64,000 nucleotides of DNA from Siphonodentalium dalli (Eukaryota > Mollusca > Scaphopoda > Gadilida > Siphonodentaliidae), in NCBI GenBank assembly GCA_032622095.1, contig CP136063.1, forward strand, positions 277,503,426 through 277,567,425. The letters run 5' to 3'. This document shows positions 34,256-45,888 of this stretch, in pieces. The number at the start of each line of letters is the position of its first letter. The stretch's first letter is position 1. Below the pieces are notes generated by a model. That model worked only from the letters and a program-made list of their open reading frames with translations. It did not search any database and had not been told where the DNA came from. Position numbers and translations under genes: made by a program.

Positions 34256-34386
34256 ATTCCTTCTCGATTTGATTTACTGATTGCTAGAACTATATCTTTT
34301 TGAGATGATATTCCCCGTCAGTTGCTATAAAATATTTAAAAAAAGGAGAATATTATTTTATGCTTCAACATAATACTACAGTAGTA

Positions 34387-34951
34387 CAGTAATGCCTTAA
34401 CCCTTTACCCAACAGAAGGGCCCTGTGCCAATGCATTCTCTTATATATGTGAGTCGACCATAGGTCGCCTCGCATATATAAGAGAATGCATTGGCTTAAC
34501 ACATATTAATTGTTAAAAAATGTAAGAAAAAATTATAATTTTTTTTTAGGCCAATGCATTCTCTTATATATGCGAGGCGACCTATGGTCGACTCGCATAT
34601 ATAAGAGAATGCATTGGCACATGGCATAACTGTAACTATCACAATGTGGTCAATGAGCCGGTTCCAATGATATCCATATTTGTATGGTTTTATTGAGACA
34701 GACCGAAGATATTTTAGGCTGTTGAAGCTTTATTTTGAAGTTTGTTGGGTAAAGGGTTAAATAATCGACTCCTTAACCACAGCAGAATTATGGGTAATTT
34801 TTCAGCATTTTGTCGGAAATATGGCTTGTTGCCATTCATCGGAAATCTCTCAGTGAGAGCTTTCCGATGAATGGCAACAAGCCATATTTCCGACTAAAGC
34901 CTGAAAAATTACCCTTAATTCTGCTGTAGTTGATTATTTAGGGCATTACTG
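34387..34951. mobile_element. F1 foldback MITE interrupted by a family A element
   Basis: CAGTAATGCC at 34387 continues after the insertion as TTAAATAATCGACTCCTTAA and ends GGGCATTACTG followed by TA. Without the inserted block the sequence matches other F1 copies (TAATGCCCTAAATAATCGAC). Confidence 0.85.
34397..34760. mobile_element. Family A TTAA MITE nested in F1
   Basis: TTAACCCTTTACCCAAC to GTTGGGTAAAGGGTTAA with two hairpin modules and a short linker. The host F1 supplies the TTAA target, which is duplicated at 34397-34400 and 34757-34760. Confidence 0.9.
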
Positions 34952-35036
34952 TATTTCTACTTGCTTTCAGGTTTAATCTCTGCATTTATTTTCATTTGTT
35001 TATCAAACTGATCGTTTCTGTTACGTTTCTCTTCAG

Positions 35037-35170
35037 GACTAACACAGGACGATAGCTGAGCTGCCGATGCCTTCCCATCTGATGCTGCTTCACAGAACAC
35101 ATACAAGGCCCACTATACTGAGCTTCTTTGCAAATGTACATATTATTGTAGAATAATAATGCTTGTATAT
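35037..35170 (+). other. Possible 3'UTR exon of the IQ-motif gene
   Basis: A strong acceptor (GTTACGTTTCTCTTCAG) starts GACTAACACAGGACGATAGC, a less AT-rich segment with no long ORF. It could pair with the donor at 29330. No canonical AATAAA was found close downstream. Inference only. Confidence 0.25.
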
Positions 35171-35506
35171 TATACCCTTAAACCAATGTTTAATATGTTA
35201 AGCAGAACCACACATCAGAATATCGAATCGCTAAAACACCCCTGGTTATGTAGTCCTGCTAATTTGCTATGATGCTGGTGGGTCTTGCTGAATTGCTATG
35301 ATTCTGGTAGGTCTTGCTGATTCTTTTAGAACAAAGCGATGTTGTTAAGAAAAAGTACTGTTATTTTATTTAAAGTTGTCATTTTTGCAGTGTTGGGCGA
35401 ATCCGAGTGACTTGAGCAAAAGGCAGGAGCCACCAGAATCGTAGCAAATTAACCAGACCTTTTAACTAGGGTTCTAAATTTGAGATATTTGTGAAATATT
35501 TAACCA
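35171..35506. repeat. Dispersed duplicate shared with 43465-43640
   Basis: GCTAATTTGCTATGATGCTG then GTGGGTCTTGCTGAA and the GTTGTTAAGAAAA block recur in diverged form at 43465-43640 (GCTAATTTGCTATGATGTTG). No TIR was recognised. Confidence 0.5.
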
Positions 35507-35621
35507 AATCTCTCAGTAAGAGCTTTCCGTTGAATGCAAAAAGCCATATTTCCGACTAAATCCTGAAAACTTACCCATAACTCTGCTGTGGTTAAGGAGT
35601 TGATTATTTAGGGCATTACTG
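35507..35621. mobile_element. F1 right arm only
   Basis: From CTCTCAGTAAGAGCTTTCCG to GGGCATTACTG followed by TA. The left arm is missing. Confidence 0.7.
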
Positions 35622-36049
35622 TATTAAAGAGAATACAAATCTTCTATTGAATATTAATGGAAGTTTGCCACAGTTTTAACTTGTAATAATTACTTCAAGG
35701 TGAAATTGTTCACTTGGATAAATTCAAAGTTTAAACATTGTAATCATTAATTTTAACTAACTGATTCATTTGGTAACCTAAATATCAATTAGTGCTATAA
35801 GGAAATTAAATGGTAAATTATTGGTTTTCAACCTTTTAAAATGTTTATCACTGACCAGAATCACATGTTTACCATGGGAATAGGCAACTTGAAATTATTT
35901 GCTGCAAAATATTTATATTATTAGAAGCAAATATAATTTTTTTTTATTCACTTAATACCATAAAACCCTTTTATTTTCTGAATGGGTAATAATTTTAGTG
36001 GAAGAATAGCAAATTTGATAATTATTTGGAAAATTTAGTCCGAGCACTG
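35622..36049. other. No recognisable gene
   Basis: AT-rich sequence; nothing recognised. Confidence 0.4.
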
Positions 36050-36337
36050 TTGACCCTTTACCCAACAAACCGGCCAAAAACGGCCAAATAAAGCTGCAAC
36101 AGCCTAAATTATCTGAGTCTGTCTCAATAAAACCATACAAATATGGATATCATTGGAACCGGTTCATTGACCACATTGTGATGGTTACAGTTATGCCCTG
36201 TGCCAATGCATTCTCTTATATATGCGAGTCGACCATAGGTCGCCTCGCATATATAAGAGAATGCATTGACCTATGGTCGACTCGCATATATAAGAGAATG
36301 CATTGGCACAGGGCCGTTCTGTTGGGTAAAGGGTTAA
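36050..36337. mobile_element. Family A MITE, internally deleted
   Basis: Left edge TTGACCCTTTACCCAAC (TTAA drifted), right edge GGGTAAAGGGTTAA. The two hairpin modules are fused at ATGCATTGACCTATGGTCG, probably by recombination between identical arms. Confidence 0.8.
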
Positions 36338-36875
36338 CAGTGAATCATGAAAGAAATTTCTTGTTGTTTTGTTACACATTTGCGGCCTACATTGTTTTTT
36401 TTCCTGCATGTTTACAGTTGGGCCAAATGTTAATTGTAAATTTTTGACAGAAAATGTTTTCCAGTTGAGGTCCCCTGACTCTTAATAATTGGTAATTGTA
36501 AATAACACTACAAATCTGCCTATTATCACACTGAACCTCTTTGTAAAATATTTTTATAAATCAACCTAAATTGAATTTTTTTAAATTATATGTTGTGCAA
36601 GGCATTTCCATCAAGTATCTTTCGCACCTCATCATCCATTTATAATCAGTTATTCTATAATACTGGGAGCTTCGCTGTCTATTAACCTGTTTAGCTTTGG
36701 AAAGAATGTCCAAAACAAATTCCAAATAAGTGAAAGAACACAGGTGGAAATCTGAAAGATTAGGTAAAACTCCCATAAGTCCAGTTAAAGTTGACAAACA
36801 AGGTGCCAAACTCTGGACGAGACTGAGTTTTAATAACTTAATTTTTAAAGACATATCATATTCAATGAATAAAAC
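36338..36875. other. No recognisable gene
   Basis: A 143-codon minus-strand ORF runs from here into the adjacent hAT-like MITE, so it is not a gene. No splice-bounded exon was recognised. Confidence 0.4.
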
Positions 36876-37130
36876 CAAGCCTTGAAATAGTGAGTCTGTC
36901 ATTTGCAGAATGAGGTTCCCAGACGGTGAATTTAGTGATGCTATCCCACACAGCGGGCTAGCGTCACCAAATTCACCCTCTGGGAACCTCATTCTGCTAA
37001 GGCCTAAGCAGAATGAAGTCCCCAGAGGGTGAATTTGGTGATGCTAGCCCACTGTGCGGGATAGCATCACTAAATTCACCCTCTGGGGGACCTCATTCTG
37101 CAAATGACAGGCTCACTATTTCAAGGCTTG
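36876..37130. mobile_element. hAT-like MITE with perfect 8-bp TSD
   Basis: CAAGCCTTGAAATAGTGAG to TCACTATTTCAAGGCTTG, flanked exactly by AATAAAAC (36868-36875 and 37131-37138). The two long arms meet at GCCTAAGCAGAATG. Confidence 0.9.
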
Positions 37131-37376
37131 AATAAAACCAATAAGTTAGTATCAAAACAGTATATCCACCAGAAGGATGGAGTAACCAACTACCATTTCA
37201 GAGAACATAACATTTGAGCTACACACAATTGCATATATTTTCTACTTTATTCGCGACAAATTATTGGGCATAAACATTACAGCACTGAATCCTTCAACAA
37301 TAGTCACTGCATGTAATTCCCTTATAACTATGATACTGGTTTCTGCCTGTTTGAATATCAAATTTATGAAAATAAC

Positions 37377-37404
37377 AGGGCCCTTCTGTTGGGTAAAGGG
37401 TTAA
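37377..37404. mobile_element. Family A right-end fragment
   Basis: CAGGGCCCTTCTGTTGGGTA then AAGGGTTAA. Its TTAA is at the same time the left TTAA of the next element. Confidence 0.75.
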
Positions 37405-37662
37405 CCCATTCATGATGGGGAGCCATGCTGGTGCAGTATTAAAGATCCTGTTCCAGTGCATTTTCTTATATATGCGATTCTGCCATATTAAAGTAGCCTC
37501 GCATATATAAGAGAATTCACTGGTGGTCAAGGTATATATTGTTCAGCCAATGTATTCTCTTCTAAATGAGAGGCTCCCTATGGGAGACGCACATATATAA
37601 GAGAATGCATTGGCATAGTGTTTTCGAAAAATTTCAGGAAGCTCCAGTCATGGAAGGGTTAA
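37401..37662. mobile_element. Family C MITE between two family A elements
   Basis: TTAACCCATTCATGATGGGG to CAGTCATGGAAGGGTTAA, two hairpin modules. It shares its left TTAA with a family A fragment and its right TTAA with the next family A element. Confidence 0.8.
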
Positions 37663-38008
37663 CCCTTTACCCAACAAACCGGCCAAATAAAGCTTCAACA
37701 GCCTAAAATATCTTGGGTCTGTCTCAATAAAACCATACAAATATGGGTATCATTGGAACCGGCTCCTTGACCACATTGTGATAGTTACAGTTATGCCCTG
37801 TGCCAATGCATTCTCTTATATATGCGAGTCGACCATAGGTCGCCTCGCATATATAAGAGAATGCATTGGCCTACATTCTTTAACAATTTTATAATTTTTA
37901 ATGTGTTAAGCCAATGCATTCTCTTATATATGCGAGGCGACCTATGGTCGACTCGCATATATAAGAGAATGCATTGGCACAGGGCCCTTCTGTTGGGTAA
38001 AGGGTTAA
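37659..38008. mobile_element. Family A TTAA MITE (reverse orientation)
   Basis: TTAACCCTTTACCCAACAAA to GTTGGGTAAAGGGTTAA, two hairpin modules with a shortened linker. It starts at the TTAA that closes the family C element. Confidence 0.85.
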
Positions 38009-38218
38009 GGTGTTAACTTTCATGGGAGGAGGTGTGAAAGATGCTAATCCATCTGTGATAACCGTTGTTTTTGTTGTTTCTTTTTCTGTTTTTGGACATT
38101 CCTAATTGTTAATGTTTATATATTTATTATTATCATGTCTCACATACTAGTAATATTATTGATAATATCTCTTCCCAAGCAAGGAGTGAGTATGACTATA
38201 ATTACTTTTATTCTGGGG

Positions 38219-38457
38219 TTAACCCTTTGAGTGCCAGGGGCCGATCTCATTGGCCCTAAACCTACAAAATAAGTCTGTTAAAGAATATAAGAATAAATTA
38301 TTAAAATTGTAAACAAAAACAAACAAAAAAATTGTTAGGTCAATGCATTCTCTTATATATGCGAGGCGACCTATGGTCGACTCGCATATATAAGAGAATG
38401 CATTGGCACAGGGTATATGGGTTGATACAAAAATCGACCTGGCACTCAAATGGTTAA
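38219..38457. mobile_element. Family B TTAA MITE with hairpin module
   Basis: TTAACCCTTTGAGTGCCAGG to GGCACTCAAATGGTTAA. It shares the GATATAAG-like AT linker with the copy at 30973, so the two are recent relatives. Confidence 0.8.
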
Positions 38458-39524
38458 AGGTGAGGTCTAGCTTTTGATGATCAATGCATTTTGGTTATTT
38501 TTGGTCTGTGATGTAGTTTGGTCTCATATTCGCGGATATATTCTGTGTTTTAATAGGTTGAGTTTACATGTTATTTATAATTTATAACACTTGTTATGGA
38601 GAAGTCTTTGGTGGTACCAGAACAAAATAAAAACAGAAAAAAGAAGTCCTTCACAGGGGGATGGGTGCAATGGAGATTTCCACACATATTAATTAGTGGG
38701 AGGAGCTTATGGTTGCTAGGAGACAATCAGAAATAGTTTGATTAGTTTTACAATGCCTGTCTTATGTTATAATACACCCGAGAACATTATTTTTGTGAAA
38801 ATATGACTGTTGTCACACACAATGAAAAATATACATATACATAGTGTTATAATCACGGATGATTTTCCCAACATCACGACATAAAAAAAATTCAGTACAT
38901 TATGATTTGACCAATAAGTTTTGTTTGAAATTAGGCAATTTAACACTCAAGGTATGCTGGATATCAAAATAAAGGTGAACAAAGAATTTTCAATGCAGCA
39001 AGCAATTGGTGCCATCGCTGATTGGTAGAACATATCTGCTAATATTTATTTGATTGACAGCTGTGAAAATCTCCATTCCACTCATTCTAGAGCACATCCG
39101 CAATCTTCAATTTACATGTGCTAAAACTTTATTTCAGAAACCACTGACAAAAATGCTCTCAAGTGGACAGTAATCACTGAACAAATATCGTCTAGATCTT
39201 TTTCAGTCTCAATTAAATTATAAGCTAATGAAAATGTAATTGGGAGTATCACACGATGACTCTTTGTCTGAGAAGAACAAAAAAAACAACTAAAAAATTT
39301 ACTACAATTTCATAACTTCCACCCATATTCTAAATTGCAAGAGCAAATAATTGCTTTCGCTGTGTTTTCCTCATGAAAAGGACTGAAATTGTTTTTTTTG
39401 CCACTAGTAACCGACGACTAATATACACCAACCTCAACTAAACAAATAGAGACAACCAAGTCTGTTAAGAATTTGAATGTCTCTACCTTGTTCTGTTTAT
39501 TAATTACACATAATATATACATAT
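38458..39524. other. No recognisable gene
   Basis: About 1 kb of apparently single-copy sequence. No exon with a consistent ORF was found on either strand. Confidence 0.4.
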
Positions 39525-40204
39525 AAGGCCAAAAAAAAAAAGTGTTTTGGTTCTCGGGCAATTTTTTTTTCAAATCAATGAGGGAGGGAGGGTTTTATTT
39601 TTATTTTTTATTTTTTTCTGCGCATAGTAAGCATGGACAAAGATACCTTCCTCTGTCTAGTAATAACCAGAAAGGTAGAGGGAACTGCTATGCATATAAA
39701 CTCATTTAGTCTTATATAAAAATGACATTGTACTACCAGTGTATGACTGGGATTACCTAACAATATATAATGCCCCTGACATTAACTACTGTTATTGTTG
39801 TCTAAAAACTGATAACTCCCCATTCTAATATGTGATCCTGAATTTAGTCCTGTGCCTTTCAATTGTATAAAGTTACAATTAGTGTAAGTTGTTCACAATG
39901 ACTAATTGTAAGAAGAGCATGAGGATCAGCTAATCATTTTTTTAATTGTAGTCATCTACTTTATGTTGTAAGCCTGCAAGTCACTTTTTAACACATTACA
40001 TGTTAGAGCTCAATGCACACTAATATTCAACACATATCTGCTATGGACATGTTGATTAAATCCCCAAAAAAAAAAAAAAAAATTGGTTTTTTTCTTCAAA
40101 TTTTTTTGTCGTAACATCGGGCATTGCAATAAAAAGGCCTAATGCGGCCCTTTTTATTCAATGCGGCGGTGCCTGAGAACCAAAACCTTTTTTTTTTTTG
40201 GCCT
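39525..40204. mobile_element. TIR element (AGGCCAAAAAAAAAA)
   Basis: AGGCC, a run of A and GTGTTTTGGTTCTCGGGCA at the left are matched by TGCCTGAGAACCAAAACC, a run of T and GGCCT at the right. No transposase ORF and no clear target duplication. Confidence 0.65.
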
Positions 40205-40358
40205 AAATTGTATAAGTTATTATCATTGTACATGTACACACACAAACCAGGGAATACTTCACACAATCTCCGTCCTAAGAATGTTTTACATTCCATTTTA
40301 TAAATCTCTTTTTATTATGAAATATTTCCAGTGGTTTTCTACTGATCTGTGATAACTA

Positions 40359-40571
40359 CAGTAATGCTCTAAATAATCGACTCCTTAACCACAGCAGAAT
40401 TATGGGTAACTTTTCAGGATTTAGTCGGAAATATGGCTTGTTGCCATTCATTGGAAAGCTCTCATTGAGAGCTTTCCGATGAATGGCAACAAGCCAATTT
40501 TCCGACGAAATCCTGAAAAGTTACCCATAATTCTGCTGTGGTTAGGGAGTCGATTATTTAGAGCATTACTG
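40359..40571. mobile_element. F1 foldback MITE
   Basis: CAGTAATGCTCTAAATAATC to AGAGCATTACTG, TA at each end, symmetrical centre GCTCTCATTGAGAGC. One of the best preserved copies. Confidence 0.9.
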
Positions 40572-41498
40572 TATTTCTATACTCTCGGACCACACCCACA
40601 TTATTTGTTGTTTTATAGACATTCAACATGTACAGTAGTGTTTAGACGAGTCTGTTGCATTAAAATTGGATTACAGACAATAACACTAAGTCATTCAGAT
40701 GACTGCGATGTGTCCGTTAACACATACCTTATATGTCGTGTGTCACGGCATGACTTTTCTCGTTTTCAATTGATAAAGATGGCAGCTGTCTTCAAAGCTA
40801 AGGAAAATCGACTTGTATATACGTCGATAAAGTGTTAATTGTTGGGATACAGACAGGTTTGACGTTATTGCAGAATTAATTTATTAATACAGATAGATTG
40901 ATTTTCAATGTTCCAATATCAAACTTATTTTTAGCTGAATTTATTCCAATATCAAACTTTATTCCGATATCAAAGTTGTTAGCTGCAATTATTAATTGGA
41001 AACTCTGCATTATAATGCAACGTATGCACCATGTGAACGATTGAATGCAGATAGTGTCAACGCAACATACGAACCAACGCAATTGACGCAATGGATTCGT
41101 CTGAAGGCTACAACATGCACAAATTGTGAGGCGTTATCTAATTAGGACAAAGAGTAGATAAACAGCCGAGTATTGCACATGGCATGCGCTGAGCAGTTCC
41201 TCGATACCCTAATTTGGTAGCGTTAAGCATGATTTATATGTGATCAGCTTTTTCCATCTTTCACAATGTAAGAGAGAGCAACAAAATTTATTTTATGAAT
41301 TTAATGATAAATTCTGGTCTATGATACTCATGTTAAGGCCTGCATAATGTTTGAAGCTCCAAATTACAATTATATTCTATAATATCTACTATTGGAAAGA
41401 ACAAGTTCCAAAACATACCAATATAGTTTTGAGCAGTGGTATACTTGTTTTGAGCCCCACCATGCTGTTTTCAATGAGAATTTTAGATCTTTTCACTA
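40572..41498. other. No recognisable gene
   Basis: Small local repeat of CCAATATCAAACTT/CCGATATCAAAGTT near 40913-40980. Nothing else. Confidence 0.4.
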
Positions 41499-41673
41499 CA
41501 GTAATGCCCTAAATGATCGACTCCTTAACCACAGCAGAATTATGGATAATTTTTCAGGATTTAGTTGGAAATATGGCTTGTTGGCATTCAACAAGCCATA
41601 TTTCCAACTAAATCCTGAAAAATTACCCATAATTCTGCTGTGGTTTAGGAGTTGATTATTTAGGGCATTACTG
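41499..41673. mobile_element. F1 foldback MITE, short centre
   Basis: CAGTAATGCCCTAAATGATC to AGGGCATTACTG. TA is kept on the left but has drifted to TC on the right. Confidence 0.8.
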
Positions 41674-41914
41674 TCACTTTAGACTTTGAACCCAGTTACT
41701 AAATGGAAACACAATCGTGCTTAAAAGGAGATGGTACATTTAATTTACTGACATGGTTTTGTAAATATGTGACCGATCTGTTATTTATGAAACTTCTATT
41801 GTGAAAATATATGTTTTATGTTATAAATTTATGTCAATAAAAATGCACCACATTCCATTTGTTTTTTTCTTTTAACCCTTTGATAAATTTATAGCCCAAT
41901 CACTGGGGGGTTAA

Positions 41915-42290
41915 TTAACCCTTTACCCAACAAACCGGCCAAAACAAGCTGCAACAGCCTAAATTATCTTGGGTCTGTCTCAATAAAACCATACAAATAT
42001 GGATATCATTGGAACCGGCTCCTTGACCACATTGTGATAGTTAGTTATGCCCTGTGCCAATGCATTCTCTTATATATGCGAGGCGACCTATATAAGACGC
42101 ATATATAAGAGAATGCATTGGCCTAAAAAAAATCTGTTTTTACCATTTTTTCTTACATTCTTTAACAATTTTATAATTTTTAATGTGTTAAGCCAATGCA
42201 TTCTCTTATATATGCGAGGCGACCTATGGTCGACTCGCATATATAAGAGAATGCATTGGCACATGGCCCTTCTGTTGGGTAAAGGGTTAA
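41915..42290. mobile_element. Family A TTAA MITE (reverse orientation)
   Basis: TTAACCCTTTACCCAAC at both ends. The left hairpin module has lost its loop stem (GACCTATATAAGACG). Just before it, TTAACCCTTTGATAAATTTA to GGGGGGTTAA (41872-41914) is a 43-bp remnant of another TTAA element. Confidence 0.8.
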
Positions 42291-42337
42291 TTCCCAGATA
42301 TAGAGATACATGTTCAGCTAATACTTCATCACTAACT

Positions 42338-42570
42338 CGCAGTCATATTGGATACACCAGCCCCGGTTCCATGGTCGCAGTCATATTGGATCCACCAGCC
42401 CCGGTTCCATGGTCGCAGTCGTATTGGATCCACCAGCCCCGGTTCCATGGTTTTAGTGCTAAGGTCGCAGTCATATTGGATCCACCAGCCCCGGTTCCAT
42501 GGTTTTAGTGCTAAGGTCGCAGTCATATTGGATCCACCAGCCCCGGTTCCATGGTTTTAGTGCTAAGGTC
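42338..42570. repeat. Tandem repeat with 38- and 52-bp units
   Basis: CGCAGTCATATTGGATCCAC plus CAGCCCCGGTTCCATGGT repeats at 42338, 42376, 42414, 42466 and 42518. The last units include an extra TTTAGTGCTAAGGT, which is the end of the adjoining foldback arm. Confidence 0.85.
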
Positions 42571-42687
42571 AAAGTTCTGGAGTAGAATTTCCATACATGG
42601 ATGTCAATGTCACGAATATTCAAAATCTCCATATATGGAAATGGTACTGCAGAACTTTGACCTGTAGCACTAAAACTATGGAACCGG
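42543..42687. repeat. Foldback at the end of the 38/52-bp array
   Basis: CCGGTTCCATGGTTTTAGTG ... AAGGTCAAAGTTCTG pairs with CAGAACTTTGACCT ... CACTAAAACTATGGAACCGG. The loop holds a second stem (TTTCCATACATGGA/CATATATGGAAA). Confidence 0.8.
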
Positions 42688-43464
42688 ATGAATCGAGTAA
42701 AAACCACTATGCGCATAAAGCATTCCAAGTACAAATATCTTGTAAAATATTTTAATAACGGCTGCATTGGTTATTTTGAAAACCATCCATAAGTAAAGTG
42801 TGCCATTCTCATTATTTTGCAAACACCTATTTACATTTGGGTTAAGTTTTATTAATTTAAGTACATTGTTTCATAGTACATTGATGTGTATGAGCAAAAA
42901 TAATTATGCAGCTTGCAGTTAATCATTAATTTCGACCCAGTTTAATACCAATACCACATAATCCACAGACATATTTATGGCAAGATAATGTGACACCGAT
43001 TTCTGTTATATTTACATGTACATGGACACTAACAATGCACTTAACCAATAATAAAATGCTAGGCCCTTTTGGAGTGTTTGTCACTTATGATCTTTATGAG
43101 GGTACATGTATACCTAAGGAACAAACCTCTATTAATAAGAACTTAGCATATTACGACAAATATCGAGGAAGCATCGCTATTATATTTCATCATCACCTTG
43201 AATAAAACGTCCAATATAGCGTCAATGATTGGATATATCGACACTGAATCACAATGGCAACACCAAATTGAATCTCGAAATTGGGGTGGGGCCCTAATCA
43301 AAAGACTATGTTTTTGGTTATACTTTATTGAAGCTCCTTGCATGTTTCATGCTAAATTAATGAGGATGTATCAAATATAAATTGAAATATTATATAATAC
43401 AAAATCTTTATACAATGTATAGCCACATCTCAATCGACAATCGGCTTCACCACTGGTTAAGTGG
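42688..43464. other. No recognisable gene
   Basis: Single-copy looking sequence with no supported feature. Confidence 0.4.
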
Positions 43465-43640
43465 TCATGCTAATTTGCTATGATGTTGGTGGGTCCTGCT
43501 GAAGTGATATGATACTAGTAGGCCAAACTGATGCTGTTAAGAAAATGGACCGCTATTTTTTCTAATGTCAGTTTTGAGACATTTGGCTTATCTGAATGAA
43601 TCAATGAAAAGCCTGTGTCTGTTTGAAACAGTCAAGAACC
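43465..43640. repeat. Diverged duplicate of 35231-35400
   Basis: GCTAATTTGCTATGATGTTG and GATGCTGTTAAGAAAATGGA match the earlier copy with scattered differences. Confidence 0.5.
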
Positions 43641-43815
43641 AATATACTTTAAAATATAACAACAATGACTATGCTGGTGATTGCAAAACACCAGTCATGA
43701 ATTCAATTTCATTATAATTACCATGTTGTTGGCATCGTTCATAGAGCACATGAGTATTTTGCACTCATCCTGGCTAAAATACATTCATTTGTTGCATATA
43801 TTCTGTTGAGTTTAA

Positions 43816-44295
43816 AGGTACTCAACCCGATAAAACTCCTCTCAATTACTATTTCAATGGCTTCGGGGGTCAAAAATATTTGATTCGAGTCGAGGAAGTC
43901 ACCCATCAAAGCTCAGATTTGTTAGATATCGATTTTAGAAATCTATTATTTTTCATTATCGGGAATTGTTTCTGGCCCAGAAGACAGTAAAAAATTCGTT
44001 GTTATTACCCACTTGATCATAGAGTTATCCATCCTTGTCTGTTTGAATATAATTTTGGCGTAAAATCTCGAGCATGTTACCAAATTGACGGCAGTTATTG
44101 GTACTCATCTCGAGAACATAAGAATTTTCAAAAATCAATATCTAATAACTCTGAGCTTTGTTTGATGGGTTCCTCGACTCGAATCAAATATTTTTTACCC
44201 ACAAAGCCAAAGAAATAGTAATATAGGACCCTCTGATCGGATTGTTGTTGTTGGAATCTGTTGAGATGGGGACCCTCTTTACGGGTTGAGTACCT
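43816..44295. mobile_element. TTAA TIR element (AGGTACTCAACCCG)
   Basis: AGGTACTCAACCCG and its complement with TTAA immediately outside (43812-43815, 44296-44299). Inner arms TTTGATTCGAGTCGAGGAAG and its near-complement form a large foldback. Related pieces are at 51711 and 52520-52600. Confidence 0.7.
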
Positions 44296-44576
44296 TTAAA
44301 AGGAGATGATCCAAAAATGGTCAGATTTAGGGTACAGTCCCCCTTTAAGTTGTAATAGGTATATGTTTGTTTTGAAAATCTATATTCTAGGTCACTTTTA
44401 AATGATATGTGTAACACCTGATGTATTTAATTCAATAATGCAAATATATCTGTAAAATGAGTTTCATAGGTAATTTTGTATCGATTGTTGTTGGAAGTGA
44501 CAGAGCCAGTGACCAGCCTCGTGGGAGACATCTTCTCCCAAAAATGTCCAACTTCTCACTCATATACCAGTACCTT

Positions 44577-45160
44577 ACTCATATTTAAATTCGCGCAGTA
44601 CTATTTTTCGCTCAGTTTTAAATTCGCGCACTTTAAATTCGTGCACCTATCTGCGCGAATTCAAAACTGACAAAAATATTTTCGTAAAAGTATTGGATTT
44701 GATGACTTCAGTTCTCAGTCGTTTCTGAAGATACAGGTGTATATTAAACACAATCATAGTGGATTTTATTGCATAAAATATAACTACATCATCAATTTGT
44801 TGCGATGATGGATGTTTATATGCTCCAAATAATTATTCTGATATTGAAATAGTTATAGACGACATCAATGCGATGAAATTTCAATATCGTCGGCGTTACC
44901 ATAATTTGTGCGTCGCTTGGCATTGGGTAATGGTTTTGATTATTTGATATTGGTTGACCGAATGTAAACATAGGCCTAGATGTATAGGCGTAGTAGTCAA
45001 TTCAGTGCCGAATGTTTCGTAATCTATGCAACACATCAACATAACTCTGGTTTTTCTGTGGAATATTTTCAATTCAGAGTTGTACTATATTTCGCTCAGT
45101 TTTAAATTGGCGCACCGACGGGTGCGTGAAAAATAGTACTGTGCGAATTTAAATATGAGT
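44577..45160. mobile_element. TIR element (ACTCATATTTAAATTCGC)
   Basis: ACTCATATTTAAATTCGCGC...AGTACTATTTTTC at the left and its complement at the right. Inner repeats of CGCTCAGTTTTAAATT occur in both arms. No ORF. Confidence 0.7.
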
Positions 45161-45276
45161 AGTGTATGCATATGTCACAACAGCATGTTTATATATATGT
45201 ATTGATTATAATGGTGTTCTTACTCACTGTAATGGTTTAATAAATGGGTTCTTGTGTTGCATACTACTTACTGGAT

Positions 45277-45718
45277 CAAGCCTTGAAATAGTGTGTCTGT
45301 CATTTGCAGAATTAGGCCCCCAGAGGGTGAATTTAGTGACGCTATCCCGCAAAGCGGGCTAGCATCACTAAATTCACCCTCTGGGGACCTCATTCTGCTT
45401 AGGCCATCAACTGCTATGGTAGACCTAGGATCAGAATGAAGTTCCCAGTTGAAGTTGGTGATGTTCACCCATTGGGCACCTCGATATGAATTTTATCTTC
45501 TGCAAATTAGGCGATATAGAAACTTCCCGGATGGGAAAAAGTAACTAAAACCAATGTTAATTTGATACAATAGATTCTTCCCAGAAGATGAGGCCTAAGC
45601 AGAATGAGGTCTCCAGATGGTGAATTTGGTAATGCCAGCACGCTGTGCGGGATAGCATCACTAAATTCACCCTCTGGGGACCTCATTCTGCAAATGACAG
45701 ACACTATTTCAAGGCTTG
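45277..45718. mobile_element. hAT-like MITE with perfect 8-bp TSD
   Basis: CAAGCCTTGAAATAGTGTG to ACACTATTTCAAGGCTTG, flanked by TACTGGAT on both sides (45269-45276, 45719-45726). The uninterrupted host sequence is present at 9450-9510. Confidence 0.9.
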
Positions 45719-45888
45719 TACTGGATCACAGAAGGGTGATATTGGGGTGTAAATTTATCTTCATCCATTGTTAATTCTCCCTGATTACAGTCCACTTCTC
45801 CTGAATATCCAAACAATGATGAGTGATTTCTCCAAATTTGAAACATCTAGGCTGGTCCCCTGGATAGATCACTTTTAACAGTAAGTTC

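Noticed and set aside
36561-36992. 143-codon minus-strand ORF
   Set aside because: Its N-terminal half is the arm of a hAT-like MITE. The remainder has no recognisable domain or splice context.
42047-42508. 153-codon ORF rich in PAPVPW repeats
   Set aside because: Made of a family A hairpin plus the 38/52-bp tandem array; frames shift between units.
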